A DNA stretch of 64,000 nt from Sphaerisporangium melleum (GCF_014646695.1 NZ_BMNT01000022.1:85823-149822); one strand, 5' to 3'; positions 15,540-27,861 are shown, numbered from the stretch's first letter. Program-made: numbers and translations. Notes: generated by a model not told the origin, from the letters alone.

Positions 15540-17486
15540 GTGGCGGACGTGCACCCTGAGCATGCGCAGCTGCAGGCTGACCGTATTTACCTCGGGTGGC
15601 AGTACGCGATGCTGTTCCCCGACCCCGGTCCGCCGCCCAAGCGCCCCTCTCCCGTCGAGATCACCGGCGAACCGGCCCAGGTCGATCCGGCCTGGGTGCG
15701 CAGGGAACGCCTCCAGGAGGACATGCTCAACCGCCCGTTGAAGATCGTCGGGGTCTTCATGGGGCTGCTGGCGCTGATCATCCTCGGGCTGGGCGTCGCC
15801 GAGATCATGGCCTCGTCGTTCGTCGCCGTCGGGCTGGCCGTCACCGGCGGCATCGCCGCCGTCTGCGGATACGCCGTCCACCAGGGCGAGCGCGCGCTGC
15901 GGTCGCGCATCCGCGAACGCGAGGCGAAGGCCGGGCGGGAGCGCGAGCAGCGGGAGCACGATCTGGCCCGGGCACAGCAGGAGCACGCCGCTCGCTACCG
16001 CGAGTGGGCCGCGAAGAAGGAGCGGTACGACAAGCAGCTCACCTGGTACGCCGTCGCCGTCCCCGACGAGATCGACCGCATCGACGTCGCCGGCGGCACG
16101 CTCCCCGGCTGGTCGGCCCTGATCACCCTGCTCGGCGCCACCCGCCTGTACACCGGGGGCCACCTCACCGTGCTCGACCTCTCCGAGGGCGCCATCGCCA
16201 AGGACCTCATCGAGCTCGCCAGACGCGGCGGCGACGACCCGCTGGTGTGGGTGCTGCCGACCGACCTGCCCCGGCTCGACCTCGGCGCGACACTGCCGCC
16301 CGAGGCGTTCGCCGACGTCCTCGCGCACGTCGTCAGCGTCAGCGAGGAGCACCGCACCACCCGCGACCTGAGCTTCGACAACGCCATCCTGGAGCGGGTG
16401 CTGGAGGTCCTCGGCGAGAACGCCACCATCAACCAGGTCACCGCCGCGCTGCGCGCCCTGGCCCAGGTCGGCGACCCGCGCGACGACCTGCGCTACGGCC
16501 TGCTCACCGCCACCCAGCTCGAACGCATCGGCACGCTGTTCGGCCGCGGCGTGACCGACCGGGTGGTCATCGAGCGCGCCTGGGCCCTTGAGTCCCAGCT
16601 GCGCAAGCTGGAGACCCTCGGCTCGGAGGCCGTCCGGCTGCCGCCCGCCCGGCTGCGGGTGGTCTCCATGGACCGCCAGGCCGGCGTGTTCGGCAACCGC
16701 GTCCTCGGCACGTACGTCGCCACCGCGCTGACGCACATCCTGCGCCGGTCACCGGCGTCCGAGCGGCCCTGGTACCACACCATCATCGTGGCGGGCGCGG
16801 ACAAGCTGCGCGGCGACGTGCTCGACCGGCTGATGGACGCCTGCGAGACCTCCCAGACCGGCCTGGTGCTCACCTACCGCTCGCTGACCCCGACCGTCCG
16901 CGAGCGGCTCGGCCGGGGGCATGCCGCGGTGGCGTTCATGCGCCTGGGCAACGCCGAGGACGCCCGGGTGGCCAGCGAGCACATGGGTACCGAGCACCGC
17001 CTGGAGCTGGCCCAGCTCACCGAGACCATGGGCCCCGCCGCGGACGGCCTGAACGGCTCCTACACCTCCACCGTCGGCGACGACGCGGTCCCCGCCGGGC
17101 CCGGCGGGGAGGACAAGGGCGAGGACGACCTCAAGGAGGGCATCACCGAGTCCACCGAGTGGGGCCGCCGGGCCAGCAAGGCCATGGGGGAGGAGCGCGT
17201 GCTGCAGCGCAGCCGCGAGTTCCTCATCGAGCCGCACCAGCTCCAGCAGCTCCCGACCACCTCGGTGATCGTCACGCACGCCACGGCGGAGGGACGGCAG
17301 GTACGGCTCGCCGACGCCAACCCGGCCATCCTGACCTTCCCCAAGACGACGCTGGGGGAGTTCGAGGAGGTCCGCAGGGTCATGCTCGGCCCCGCCGAGC
17401 CCGAGCCGGCCCTGGACCGCTCCGATCCCTTCCCGGCCAACCTCGGCCCCCCGCCCGAGCGCCTCGACTGGAGAAAGGGCTCGTGA
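15540..17486 (+). CDS. Membrane-anchored coiled-coil protein, degenerate AAA/VirD4-like partner of HerA ATPase
   Basis: A 648-residue protein: cytosolic N-terminus, two adjacent membrane helices (about 62-86 and 88-108), a charged coiled coil (about 110-165, many Arg/Glu/Gln), then a large cytosolic domain. That domain has LTVLDLSEG and, later, HTIIVAGADKLRGDVLDRLMDACETS followed by TGLVLTYRSL and AVAFMRLGNAEDA, a layout like the Walker B, sensor and C-terminal parts of HerA/TraG/VirD4 ATPases. No Walker A (GxxxxGKS/T) is visible. I infer a pseudo-ATPase or scaffold for the true ATPase encoded 81 bases downstream. Function unknown. Confidence 0.6.
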   Translation: MADVHPEHAQLQADRIYLGWQYAMLFPDPGPPPKRPSPVEITGEPAQVDPAWVRRERLQEDMLNRPLKIVGVFMGLLALIILGLGVAEIMASSFVAVGLAVTGGIAAVCGYAVHQGERALRSRIREREAKAGREREQREHDLARAQQEHAARYREWAAKKERYDKQLTWYAVAVPDEIDRIDVAGGTLPGWSALITLLGATRLYTGGHLTVLDLSEGAIAKDLIELARRGGDDPLVWVLPTDLPRLDLGATLPPEAFADVLAHVVSVSEEHRTTRDLSFDNAILERVLEVLGENATINQVTAALRALAQVGDPRDDLRYGLLTATQLERIGTLFGRGVTDRVVIERAWALESQLRKLETLGSEAVRLPPARLRVVSMDRQAGVFGNRVLGTYVATALTHILRRSPASERPWYHTIIVAGADKLRGDVLDRLMDACETSQTGLVLTYRSLTPTVRERLGRGHAAVAFMRLGNAEDARVASEHMGTEHRLELAQLTETMGPAADGLNGSYTSTVGDDAVPAGPGGEDKGEDDLKEGITESTEWGRRASKAMGEERVLQRSREFLIEPHQLQQLPTTSVIVTHATAEGRQVRLADANPAILTFPKTTLGEFEEVRRVMLGPAEPEPALDRSDPFPANLGPPPERLDWRKGS

Positions 17487-17567
17487 CCCGGCCCTACCGC
17501 TCCGCTGAAGGCATTGAACGGGTAATCCCCTGGCAAACGCCGGTGGCCGAACCGCTCCGAGCTTGAT

Positions 17568-20666
<3,099 letters not shown>

Positions 20667-20781
20667 CCAGAGCCGCCCTTTTCGGTGCCGGCCCGCCGGC
20701 CGGTGTCGCGGAAGGGGATGAATGGCGGGGACGACAGGTGCGCTTTGACCGCTCGTGAGGGACTCTTCGCGCGGGCCGCAC

Positions 20782-20787
20782 TAGGAT
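20782..20787 (+). promoter_or_regulatory. Candidate -10 box of leaderless murT
   Basis: TAGGAT seven bases before the murT ATG; no Shine-Dalgarno between. Confidence 0.45.
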
Positions 20788-20794
20788 CTCGGGC

Positions 20795-22024
20795 ATGACC
20801 CAGCTACCGCTGCGGGCTCAGCTCGCGAGTGCCCTCGGGCGTACGGCAGCGACCCTCTCCCGGGTCACCGGACGCGGCGACGGATCGGTGATCGGCGGCC
20901 GTGTCGGGCTGATCCTGGAGCCTGACCTGTTGCGCAAGCTGGCCGCCGACCGCAAGCTCGTGCTGGTCAGCGCCACGAACGGCAAGACGACCACCACCCG
21001 GCTGATCACTTCCGAGCTGCAGGAGCTCGGCGAGGTCGCCACCAACGCCTTCGGCGCCAACATGCCCGCCGGCCACGTCTCGGCGCTCGCCTCCAACAAG
21101 CAGGCGCCGTTCGGCGTGCTGGAGGTCGACGAGAAGTACCTCCCCGAGGTGCTGGAGACCACCCAGGCCGGGGTGGTGTGCCTGATGAACCTCAGCCGCG
21201 ACCAGATGGACCGCGCCGGCGAGATCTGGCTGCTGGCCCAGAAATGGCGGCGCGCCCTGGCCGGCAAGGACATCCACGTGGTGGCCAACTGCGACGACCC
21301 GCTGGTCACCTGGGGGGCCATGACGGCGTCGACGGTGACCTGGGTGTCGTGCGGGCAGCCCTGGAAAGAGGACTCCTGGTGCTGCCCCGAGTGCGGCGGC
21401 CCCCTCGACCGCAAGGGCGACGACTGGGCCTGCCGGGAGTGCCACTTCCGCCGTCCCGAGCCCACCTGGTTCCTCGACGACGACGCGGTGATCGACCCGC
21501 GCCGGCAGCGCTGGGTCCTCGACCTCCGGCTGCCCGGCCGGGCCAACCGCGCGAACGCCGCCATCGCCCTGGCCGTCGCCGAGGTGTTCGGCCTCCCCGT
21601 CGAGCGCGCCCTGCCCCGGCTGCGCGAGGTCACCTCGGTCGCCGGCCGCTACACCATGGTCGAGCGCGACGGGCGGTCGCTGCGGCTGCTCCTGGCCAAG
21701 AACCCCGCGGGATGGCTGGAGGCGTTCGAGGTCTCCGACCCGAGCCTGCCGATCGTCCTGTCGGTGAACGCCCAGGGGCCGGACGGCCGGGACACCTCGT
21801 GGCTGTGGGACGTCGACTTCCGCATCCTTTCCGGGCGGCCGGTGTACGTGACCGGCGAGCGCCGGCTCGACCTGGCGCTCCGGCTGGACGTGGCCGGGGT
21901 GCCGTTCCAGCTCTGCGAGACCTTCGACGCGGCCGTGGCCCAGCAGCGGCCGGGCCGGGTCGACGTGATCGCCAACTACACCGCCTTCCAGCAGATTCGA
22001 GCGGAGTTCGGCCGTGCCGTCTGA
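20795..22024 (+). CDS. murT: Lipid II isoglutaminyl synthase, MurT subunit
   Basis: A 409-residue Mur ligase-like protein with the ATP-binding loop SATNGKTTTTRL (Lys64) and a Cys4 zinc ribbon (CPECGG near 195-200 and CREC near 212-215) typical of MurT. The C-terminal DUF1727 domain includes LLAKNPAGWLEAF. With GatD it amidates the alpha-carboxyl of D-Glu in lipid II to D-isoglutamine, a modification required for peptidoglycan cross-linking. Its 3' end overlaps gatD by 11 bases, giving coupled synthesis of the two subunits. Confidence 0.95.
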   Translation: MTQLPLRAQLASALGRTAATLSRVTGRGDGSVIGGRVGLILEPDLLRKLAADRKLVLVSATNGKTTTTRLITSELQELGEVATNAFGANMPAGHVSALASNKQAPFGVLEVDEKYLPEVLETTQAGVVCLMNLSRDQMDRAGEIWLLAQKWRRALAGKDIHVVANCDDPLVTWGAMTASTVTWVSCGQPWKEDSWCCPECGGPLDRKGDDWACRECHFRRPEPTWFLDDDAVIDPRRQRWVLDLRLPGRANRANAAIALAVAEVFGLPVERALPRLREVTSVAGRYTMVERDGRSLRLLLAKNPAGWLEAFEVSDPSLPIVLSVNAQGPDGRDTSWLWDVDFRILSGRPVYVTGERRLDLALRLDVAGVPFQLCETFDAAVAQQRPGRVDVIANYTAFQQIRAEFGRAV

Positions 22025-22727
22025 CAGCGCCCTGCGCATCGTATGGATCTACCCCGACCTGCTGAGCACCTACGGCGACCAGGGCAACGTCCTGATCCTG
22101 GAGCAGCGGGCCCGCAAGCGCGGCATCCCCGTCGAGACGGTCTACGTCCGCTCGGCCGACCCGGTGCCCGACTCGGGGGACATCTACCTGATCGGCGGCG
22201 GTGAGGACCGCCCGCAGATCCTGGCGGCCGAGCGGCTGCGCCGGGACGGCGGCCTGCACCGGGCGATCGACCGGGGCGCGTCGATGCTGGCGGTCTGCGC
22301 CGGCTACCAGATCATGGGCACGGTGTTCGGCGGCGAGGAGGGCCAGCCGGTGGAGGGCATCGGGCTGCTGGACATCCAGAGCTCCCGGGGCCCCGCCCGC
22401 GCGGTGGGCGAGCTGGCCGCCGAGGTGGACACCGGGCTGGGCGGGCATGTGCTCACCGGCTTCGAGAACCACATGGGCGTCACCCGGCTCGGCCCGGGCG
22501 TCCGGCCGTTGTCCCGCACGATCGTCGGCATCGGCAACGGCGACGGCACCGAGGGCTGCCACGCGGGCAAGATCGTCGGTACCTACCTGCACGGCCCGGC
22601 GCTCGCCCGCAACCCCTGGCTCGCCGACGTGTTCCTGGGCTGGGCGACCGGCCCGCTGACGCCCATCGACGACGCCTGGTACGACCGCCTGCGCGACGAG
22701 CGCCTCAAGGCCGTCCTGCCCCGCTGA
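22014..22727 (+). CDS. gatD: Lipid II isoglutaminyl synthase, GatD glutaminase subunit
   Basis: A 237-residue class I (CobB/CobQ-like) glutamine amidotransferase. The nucleophile is Cys95 in AVCAGYQIMG, and the catalytic His is His193 in TYLHGP. It hydrolyses glutamine and channels ammonia to MurT for lipid II amidation. GTG start at 22014, inside the 3' end of murT. Length matches GatD (about 240). It converges with the dsrE-like gene; a GC hairpin lies between. Confidence 0.95.
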   Translation: MPSDSALRIVWIYPDLLSTYGDQGNVLILEQRARKRGIPVETVYVRSADPVPDSGDIYLIGGGEDRPQILAAERLRRDGGLHRAIDRGASMLAVCAGYQIMGTVFGGEEGQPVEGIGLLDIQSSRGPARAVGELAAEVDTGLGGHVLTGFENHMGVTRLGPGVRPLSRTIVGIGNGDGTEGCHAGKIVGTYLHGPALARNPWLADVFLGWATGPLTPIDDAWYDRLRDERLKAVLPR

Positions 22728-22762
22728 GCGGGCGGCGCCCCACCTGGCCGGCCCGGGCGGAC

Positions 22763-22788
22763 GCCGCCGGGCGTTCCCGCCCGGCGGC
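22763..22788. terminator. GC-rich hairpin between convergent gatD and dsrE-like genes
   Basis: A perfect 11-bp stem, GCCGCCGGGCG with CGCCCGGCGGC, and a 4-base loop; no T-run. Probably terminates from both sides. Confidence 0.55.
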
Positions 22789-22802
22789 CCGGACGCTCCT
22801 GC

Positions 22803-23165
22803 TCAGTAGACCAGGGCCTGGACGCCCTCGCCGAGGACCTCTTCGACGAAGGTCGGCGCGCCGGCGATGCGGACGCCCTCGATCAGGTCGTCCGGCCCGA
22901 TCTCCCGCCGGGCCGCGCACTGCGTGCAGACGGTCACCCGGCCGCCGGTCAGCACGACGTCGAGCAGATCGGCCAGCGGCGTCGCGTGCGGCAGGGTGAA
23001 CTCCTTGGCCCGCCCGGGGACGCCGAACCAGGAGGACTCGCCGGTCAGCCACAAGGAGACCGGCACTCCGCTCGCCACGGCGGCGGCCGCCACGGTGAAC
23101 GCCTGGTTGCATCTCTCGGGAGCGTCAGCGCCCGCCGTCACCTTAATCACCATCGATCGTGCCAT
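22803..23165 (-). CDS. DsrE/DsrF-like family protein
   Basis: A 120-residue alpha/beta protein from the ATG at 23165. It shows the DsrE pattern: an N-terminal strand (MVIKVTAGADAPERCNQAF), a VSLWLTGESSWF middle, and VTVCTQCAARREIG, whose Cys pair resembles the sulfur-accepting cysteines of DsrE/TusD proteins. It may carry sulfur, but no dsr/tus genes are adjacent. A longer frame to 23267 adds residues with no start support. TAGGCT seven bases before the ATG suggests leaderless expression, divergent from the nitrobindin gene. Confidence 0.78.
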   Translation of the reverse strand: MARSMVIKVTAGADAPERCNQAFTVAAAAVASGVPVSLWLTGESSWFGVPGRAKEFTLPHATPLADLLDVVLTGGRVTVCTQCAARREIGPDDLIEGVRIAGAPTFVEEVLGEGVQALVY

Positions 23166-23172
23166 GCTGCCG

Positions 23173-23178
23173 AGCCTA
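23173..23178 (-). promoter_or_regulatory. Candidate -10 box of leaderless dsrE-like gene
   Basis: TAGGCT on the minus strand, seven bases before ATG 23165; no Shine-Dalgarno. Confidence 0.4.
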
Positions 23179-23265
23179 TTCGCGATCGACGGCACTCCAC
23201 CAGGCGATTCACCGTGGCATCCTCGTGGCGCGGACCTCCCGGCCGGGGATTTAGGCTCAGGTGCC

Positions 23266-23754
23266 ATGGAGTCTGCGGCAATTCATCCTGACCTCGAGCC
23301 GATCGCCTTCCTGCTGGGCAGGTGGGAGGGGGCCGGGGTAGGCGGCTACCCGACCATCGAGAGCTTCCGGTTCGGCCAGGAGATCGTCTTCGAGCACAAC
23401 GGCAAGCCGTTCCTGCGCTATGAGAGCAAGACCTGGCTGCTGGACGACGAGGGGAACATGGTGCGGCCCCTCGCGACCGAGTCCGGATTCTGGCGCGCGC
23501 TGCCCGAGCGGCAACTCGAGGTCGTGCTCTCCCACCCGACCGGCATCGTGGAGATCTACGTCGGCGAGGTGGTCTTCCACAAGATCGAGCTACAGACGGA
23601 CGTCGTGGCGCGCACGGCCACGGCCAAGGAGTACACCGCGGGGCAGCGGCTGTACGGCCTGGTCAACGGCAACCTGATGTACGCCTACGACATGGCCGCC
23701 GAGGGGCAGGCGCTGACCTCGCACCTGTCCGCGGAGCTCAAGAAGGTCGGCTGA
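23266..23754 (+). CDS. Nitrobindin-like heme protein (FABP family, peroxynitrite isomerase)
   Basis: A 162-residue beta-barrel protein with the nitrobindin signature GRWEGAGVGGYPTI (18-31) and the C-terminal axial-histidine segment LTSHLSAELKKV. Actinobacterial nitrobindins bind ferric heme and isomerise peroxynitrite to nitrate. It lies between a dsrE-like gene and a Fur-family gene, the usual actinomycete neighbourhood (nitrobindin, nur, ygfZ). TAGGCT eight bases before the ATG may be its -10 box. Confidence 0.9.
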   Translation: MESAAIHPDLEPIAFLLGRWEGAGVGGYPTIESFRFGQEIVFEHNGKPFLRYESKTWLLDDEGNMVRPLATESGFWRALPERQLEVVLSHPTGIVEIYVGEVVFHKIELQTDVVARTATAKEYTAGQRLYGLVNGNLMYAYDMAAEGQALTSHLSAELKKVG

Positions 23755-24096
23755 CCGCTCCACCGCACGCCCGGGCATCGGCACGGGCCGGGGAGCGGGT
23801 CCGCCTCCGGCCCCCGCGCGTGCCGCCTGGCCGGCCAGGGGTGAATGCGGGCGGCGAAACCCGGAAAGGCGGGCCGGTCGGACCGCGGAAAGCAGAAGAA
23901 CCCCGGGCGGGCTCCGCCTCCTCGCGGGAGACGGGCCGGCTGGACCATGGAAGGAGTGAGAACTCCCCCCGCCGGCCGCCCGGGGTTCCGGTGTCTGCTT
24001 GGATTCGCCGGACGTCACCGATCCCCGGAAAGGGGACACGACATCTGGACGAAGGTCCCGATGGGCGATGTCCTAGCGGACAGCCACCTCGCTAGC

Positions 24097-24121
24097 CCAA
24101 TAATGATCAACCATTGTTTGG
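24097..24121. promoter_or_regulatory. AT-rich dyad, possible Fur/Nur-type operator
   Basis: AATAATG and CATTGTT (rc of AACAATG, one mismatch) flank six bases, with CCAA and TTGG at the outer ends. It is conspicuous in 70% GC surroundings. It lies 300 bp upstream of the Fur-family gene, so the link is tentative. Confidence 0.35.
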
Positions 24122-24409
24122 ACCACCTCCCTTCTGCGTGCTTCGTACGCTACGTGAGCGCATCCCGAACGGGCAAGCGAATATCCATCCCCCTGCCAAC
24201 CGCACGTCGATCCGCCCGCACCCCATCCACCGCAACCCCCTGCCCCTTCGGCGCTGTAGCCGGCCCCCTTCTGCCACGCGCCCGTTCTCACCCGGCGTGT
24301 CGCCGCCCGGACGCCATGATCAGGCACGTCCGGGCGGCCGCGCGTCACCGGCCCGCGACCGCGATCCCGGCAAGGCCGGTTCCGCGACCTTCCCGCCCGC
24401 CGATCCTCG

Positions 24410-24415
24410 TAGACT
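24410..24415 (+). promoter_or_regulatory. Candidate -10 box of leaderless fur/nur
   Basis: TAGACT six bases before the ATG at 24422; no Shine-Dalgarno. Confidence 0.45.
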
Positions 24416-24421
24416 CGTTTC

Positions 24422-24835
24422 ATGACCGGGACATGGCACGAAGAGTTGCGCGCACGCGGTTACCGGGTGACCCCGCAACGGCAACTGGTGCTGGAGGCGG
24501 TGACCCGTCTCGGCCACGCCACTCCGGAGGACATCTGCGAGCAGGTGCAGGAGACCGCGAGGGGCGTCAACATCTCCACCGTCTACCGCACCCTGGAGCT
24601 CCTCGAAGAGCTCGGGATGGTCACCCACACCCACCTCACCCACGGCGCCCCCACCTACCACCTGGCGAGCAAGGCCGACCACGTCCACCTGGTCTGCCGC
24701 GGCTGCGGCCAGGTCACCGAGGTGAGCCCGCAGACGGTCGACGGCCTGGTCTCCGCACTGCGCGACGACCTCGGCTTCGAGACCGACGTCCACCACCTCA
24801 CCGTCTTCGGCCGCTGCCGCGACTGCCACTCCTGA
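24422..24835 (+). CDS. Fur-family metalloregulator, Nur-like
   Basis: A 137-residue Fur-family repressor: winged helix about 1-80 (YRVTPQRQLVLEAV, ISTVYRTLELLEELG), then a dimerisation domain with CRGCG (Cys92, Cys95) and CRDC (Cys132, Cys135) structural zinc sites. Metal-binding candidates are His32, His69, His71, His80, His87, His89, His124 and His125. The nitrobindin-fur-ygfZ context is that of Streptomyces Nur, which uses nickel to repress nickel uptake and Fe-SOD. One of the Nur nickel-site histidines (remembered as His86) appears to be Ala here, so the metal could differ. Fur family is firm; Nur subtype is inferred. Confidence 0.88.
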   Translation: MTGTWHEELRARGYRVTPQRQLVLEAVTRLGHATPEDICEQVQETARGVNISTVYRTLELLEELGMVTHTHLTHGAPTYHLASKADHVHLVCRGCGQVTEVSPQTVDGLVSALRDDLGFETDVHHLTVFGRCRDCHS

Positions 24836-25057
24836 CGGCCCCCGGCCTTCGGCGGCGCCCCTGTTCGGCGAATCGGCACAGTGCCGCGCACGGGCCCCGG
24901 ACGCACGGCCGTGGCGGGCTTCCGGCGGGCCTCGCCGAGCGGTACGAACCTCGGCCCGGCTGCGGGTCCCGGCGTCACGAGAACCACTCAGGGCCCAGGT
25001 GGGGCCGTCCCCGCCACCGGACCGTCTCCTGGATGACGGGATCGGTTGCGGGCGCAA

Positions 25058-25063
25058 TAGTGT
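25058..25063 (+). promoter_or_regulatory. Candidate -10 box of leaderless ygfZ
   Basis: TAGTGT six bases before the ATG at 25070; an ATGACGG segment about 18 bases upstream could serve as -35. Confidence 0.4.
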
Positions 25064-25069
25064 TGGGGC

Positions 25070-26128
25070 ATGCGCAGTCCACTGCTTGACACGCCCGGAG
25101 CGGTCGCCGCCGACGCGCCCGACGACGCCGTGGCCGCCCACTACGGCGAGCCGTACGCCGAGCAATGGGCGCTCGCGAGCGGGCAGGCCATGGTCGACCG
25201 GAGCGACCGCGAGGTCGTCCGGATCACCGGCCCCGACCGGCTCGGCTGGCTGAACAGCCTCAGCTCGCAGAAGCTCGACACGCTCACCCCCGGCACGCCG
25301 GCGCAGACGCTGTTGCTCGACCCGCAGGGCAGGCTGGAGCACCACCTCACCCTCGTCGACGACGGCGAGGCGGTCTGGGCGCACGTCGAGCCCGGCACCT
25401 CGGCGGCGCTGATCTCCTTCCTGGAGAAGATGCGGTTCATGCTGCGCGTCGAGGTCGCCGACCTGACCCCCGAGTACGCCGTGGTCACCGTCCGGGCCCC
25501 CGGCGCCGACGCCACCGGTGTCACCGTCCCGGAGGGGGCGATCGCCATCGGCGGCGACCTGCTCGTGCCGCGCGGGCGGCTGGCCGGGCTTCCCAGCGAG
25601 CTGGGCCTGCGCCTGGCGGGCCTGTGGGCGCACGAGGCGCTGCGCATCGAGGCGCACCTTCCCCGGCAGGGCTTCGAGACCGACCACAAGACGATCCCGC
25701 ACGAGGTCGGCTGGATCGGCGCGGCCGTCCACCTGACCAAGGGCTGCTATCGCGGGCAGGAGACCGTGGCCCGCGTGCACAACCTCGGCCACCCGCCGCG
25801 CCGCCTGGTCTTCCTGCACCTGGACGGCAGTGTGGACACCCTTCCCCCGCACGGCGCGCCGGTGACCCTCGGCGTCGGCTCGCCCCGGGAGGCCGACCCG
25901 GAGGCCGCGGTGGAGGGCGCCGCCGAGCCGGGCCAGGTGGGCTTCGTCGGCAGCGCCGCCCGCCACCACGAGCTCGGCCCGATCGCGCTGGCGGTGGTCA
26001 AGCGCACCGTGCCGGTGGACGTCGAGCTGCTCGCGGGTGGGGTCGCGGCGAGCCAGGAGGTCATCGTGCCGCCGGACGCCGGCCGCAACGTCCAGATCGA
26101 CCCCGCCCTGCGCCGCCGCGTCCGCTGA
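25070..26128 (+). CDS. ygfZ: YgfZ/GcvT-like folate-binding protein (Fe-S cluster repair)
   Basis: A 352-residue protein of the GcvT/YgfZ/IBA57 family, with the diagnostic KGCYRGQETVAR near 224-235 that holds the conserved folate-linked Cys. YgfZ uses tetrahydrofolate to assemble or repair certain Fe-S enzymes, notably under oxidative stress. The N-terminal part (AVAAHYGEPYAEQWALASG, VDRSDREVVRITGPDRLGW) is typical of the aminomethyltransferase fold. The position after fur is conserved in actinomycetes. Confidence 0.92.
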   Translation: MRSPLLDTPGAVAADAPDDAVAAHYGEPYAEQWALASGQAMVDRSDREVVRITGPDRLGWLNSLSSQKLDTLTPGTPAQTLLLDPQGRLEHHLTLVDDGEAVWAHVEPGTSAALISFLEKMRFMLRVEVADLTPEYAVVTVRAPGADATGVTVPEGAIAIGGDLLVPRGRLAGLPSELGLRLAGLWAHEALRIEAHLPRQGFETDHKTIPHEVGWIGAAVHLTKGCYRGQETVARVHNLGHPPRRLVFLHLDGSVDTLPPHGAPVTLGVGSPREADPEAAVEGAAEPGQVGFVGSAARHHELGPIALAVVKRTVPVDVELLAGGVAASQEVIVPPDAGRNVQIDPALRRRVR

Positions 26129-26334
26129 CACCACCGGGGCGATGTTCCGCCCCCTGCGCAGCGCCGGGTCGCCTGTGGACGGCCCGGCGCACCCGGCCCT
26201 TCAGCCGACGACGATCGCGGCCTTCCGGTCGTCGGTGGGACTCCCACGCGGCCGGGGTCGCGACGTCCTCGTGCGGCACGCCTGGACGATCTCAGCCGCG
26301 CGCGGGTGGTGCCCGGCGTCCGGTCGGATGGAGG

Positions 26335-26760
26335 TCAGGTCTCCAGGATGAGGGTGATGGGGCCGTCGTTGACCAGGGAGACCTTCATGTCGGCGCCGAA
26401 GACGCCGGTCTCGACCCGTGCGCCGAGGGCGCGCAGCTCGGCGACCACGGCCTCGACCAGCGGCTCGGCCACCGGGCCGGGGGCCGCGGCCTGCCAGGTC
26501 GGCCGGCGGCCCTTGCGGGCGTCGCCGTAGAGGGTGAACTGGCTGACCACCAGCAGCGGCGCGCCGATGTCGGAGCACGACTTCTCGCCGGACAGAATGC
26601 GCAGCCCCCAAAGCTTGGCGGCGAGCCTTGCGGCATCGGCCGGCCCGTCGGTGTGGGTCACGCCGACCAGCACGAGCAGGCCCGGCTCGTCGATGGCCCC
26701 CACGGTCCGCCCGTCGACCACCACCGACGCCGCACTGACCCGCTGAACAACCGCACGCAT
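26335..26760 (-). CDS. dtd: D-aminoacyl-tRNA deacylase
   Basis: A 141-residue protein with the DTD landmarks [17 protein letters not shown] at the N-terminus, the catalytic [15 protein letters not shown] segment (Ser-Gln-x-Thr) and the C-terminal [10 protein letters not shown] (Gly-x-Pro-like cross-subunit motif). It hydrolyses D-amino acids, and glycine from tRNA-Ala, from mischarged tRNAs. The start at 26760 is the only sensible one; the long open frame extending to 27657 is antisense to the asparaginase gene. Divergent from the asparaginase gene. Confidence 0.95.
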   Translation of the reverse strand: MRAVVQRVSAASVVVDGRTVGAIDEPGLLVLVGVTHTDGPADAARLAAKLWGLRILSGEKSCSDIGAPLLVVSQFTLYGDARKGRRPTWQAAAPGPVAEPLVEAVVAELRALGARVETGVFGADMKVSLVNDGPITLILET

Positions 26761-26820
26761 GGTCCCCGATTCTCCCACCGCCCGCGCGTACGCGGAAACG
26801 ACGGCGCCGCGGTAGCCGAA

Positions 26821-26847
26821 CCCGCGATGAACGCGGCTGATCGCGGG
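26821..26847. promoter_or_regulatory. Inverted repeat in the dtd/asparaginase divergent promoter
   Basis: CCCGCGAT and ATCGCGGG, a perfect 8-bp dyad with an 11-base spacer, immediately upstream of TACACT (26852-26857), the likely -10 of the asparaginase gene. Candidate operator. Confidence 0.4.
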
Positions 26848-26877
26848 TCCGTACACTCTGGTGCGAAGGGAGATGAC

Positions 26878-27834
26878 GTGTCCGTTGCGCCGCTGGTAGT
26901 GGAAGTCGTCCGTTCCGGGTTCGTGGAGTCCGTGCATCGCGCCTGGGTCTTCGCCATGGACGCCGAGGGCAGGACGGCGGTCGTGCACGGGGACGTCGCG
27001 GCGGCCGCGTCGCCGCGCTCGGCGATGAAGCCCATCCAGGCCCTCGGCATGCTGCGCGCCGGCCTCGACCTGGACGGCGAGCTGCTCGCGCTGGCCTGCG
27101 CCAGCCACTCGGGCGAGCCCTTCCACCTTGAGGGAGTGGCGAAGATCCTCGCGACGGCGGGGCTGGACGAGACCGCGCTGCAGTGCCCCGAGGACCTCCC
27201 GCTGGACACCGCGTCGGCGCACCGCGTGCTGCGCGCGGGCGGTGGCCCGGCGCGCATCACCATGAACTGCTCCGGCAAGCACGCCGCGATGCTCGCCACC
27301 TGCGCGCTCAACGACTGGCCCACCGCGGACTACCTTTCTCCCGCCCACCCGCTGCAGCGCCAGATCAGGGCCACCGCCGAGGAGCTGACCGGCGAGCGGG
27401 TCGCGGCCACCGGGGTGGACGGCTGCGGCGCTCCGCTGTTCTTCTCCTCGATGGCCGGGCTCGCGCGGGCGTTCCGCACGCTGGTGCTGGCCGAGCCGGG
27501 CGGCTACGAGCGGCGCGTCGCTGACGCGATGCGGGCCCACCCGGAGTGGACCTCGGGCACCACCCGGTCCGAGGCCGCGCTCATGCGGGCCGTCCCCGGA
27601 CTGCTGATCAAGTCGGGCGCCGAGGGGTTCGAGGCGTTCGCCTTCGAGGACGGCCACGCGGGCGCCATCAAGATCGAGGACGGTGCGCAGCGCGCCCGGG
27701 TGCCGGTGACCGTCGCGACGTTGCGCGCGCTCGGGCTCGGCCTGGAGGCGGCGGAGCTGTCGGCGCTCGCCACCCCGCCGCAGTTCGGCGGCGGCCGCCC
27801 GGTCGGCGAGGTCCGCGTCCGCGGCCCGGTGTGA
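26878..27834 (+). CDS. L-asparaginase II family protein (AnsA-like)
   Basis: A 318-residue protein of the asparaginase II family (Rhizobium-type), starting at GTG 26878, with an AGGGAG site a few bases before. Landmarks are [14 protein letters not shown] near the start, [36 protein letters not shown] and [10 protein letters not shown]. It would hydrolyse L-asparagine to aspartate and ammonia; members lack a signal peptide and act in the cytosol. Upstream frames to 25165 are shadows of ygfZ. Length fits the family (about 320-330). Confidence 0.85.
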   Translation: MSVAPLVVEVVRSGFVESVHRAWVFAMDAEGRTAVVHGDVAAAASPRSAMKPIQALGMLRAGLDLDGELLALACASHSGEPFHLEGVAKILATAGLDETALQCPEDLPLDTASAHRVLRAGGGPARITMNCSGKHAAMLATCALNDWPTADYLSPAHPLQRQIRATAEELTGERVAATGVDGCGAPLFFSSMAGLARAFRTLVLAEPGGYERRVADAMRAHPEWTSGTTRSEAALMRAVPGLLIKSGAEGFEAFAFEDGHAGAIKIEDGAQRARVPVTVATLRALGLGLEAAELSALATPPQFGGGRPVGEVRVRGPV

Positions 27835-27861
27835 CCGTTCCCGGCGGGACCGCCGCGCCGG

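Larger units (their letters stand above)
23755..24421. other. 667-bp gene-free region before fur
   Basis: No convincing gene was found on either strand; the open frames here are proline/arginine-rich and lack starts or family likeness. It contains an AT-rich dyad (24097-24121) and the fur promoter at its right end. Confidence 0.5.

Noticed and set aside
23845-25089. A 414-residue plus frame covering the gap and fur
   Set aside because: It reads fur in the wrong frame and otherwise only low-complexity sequence.
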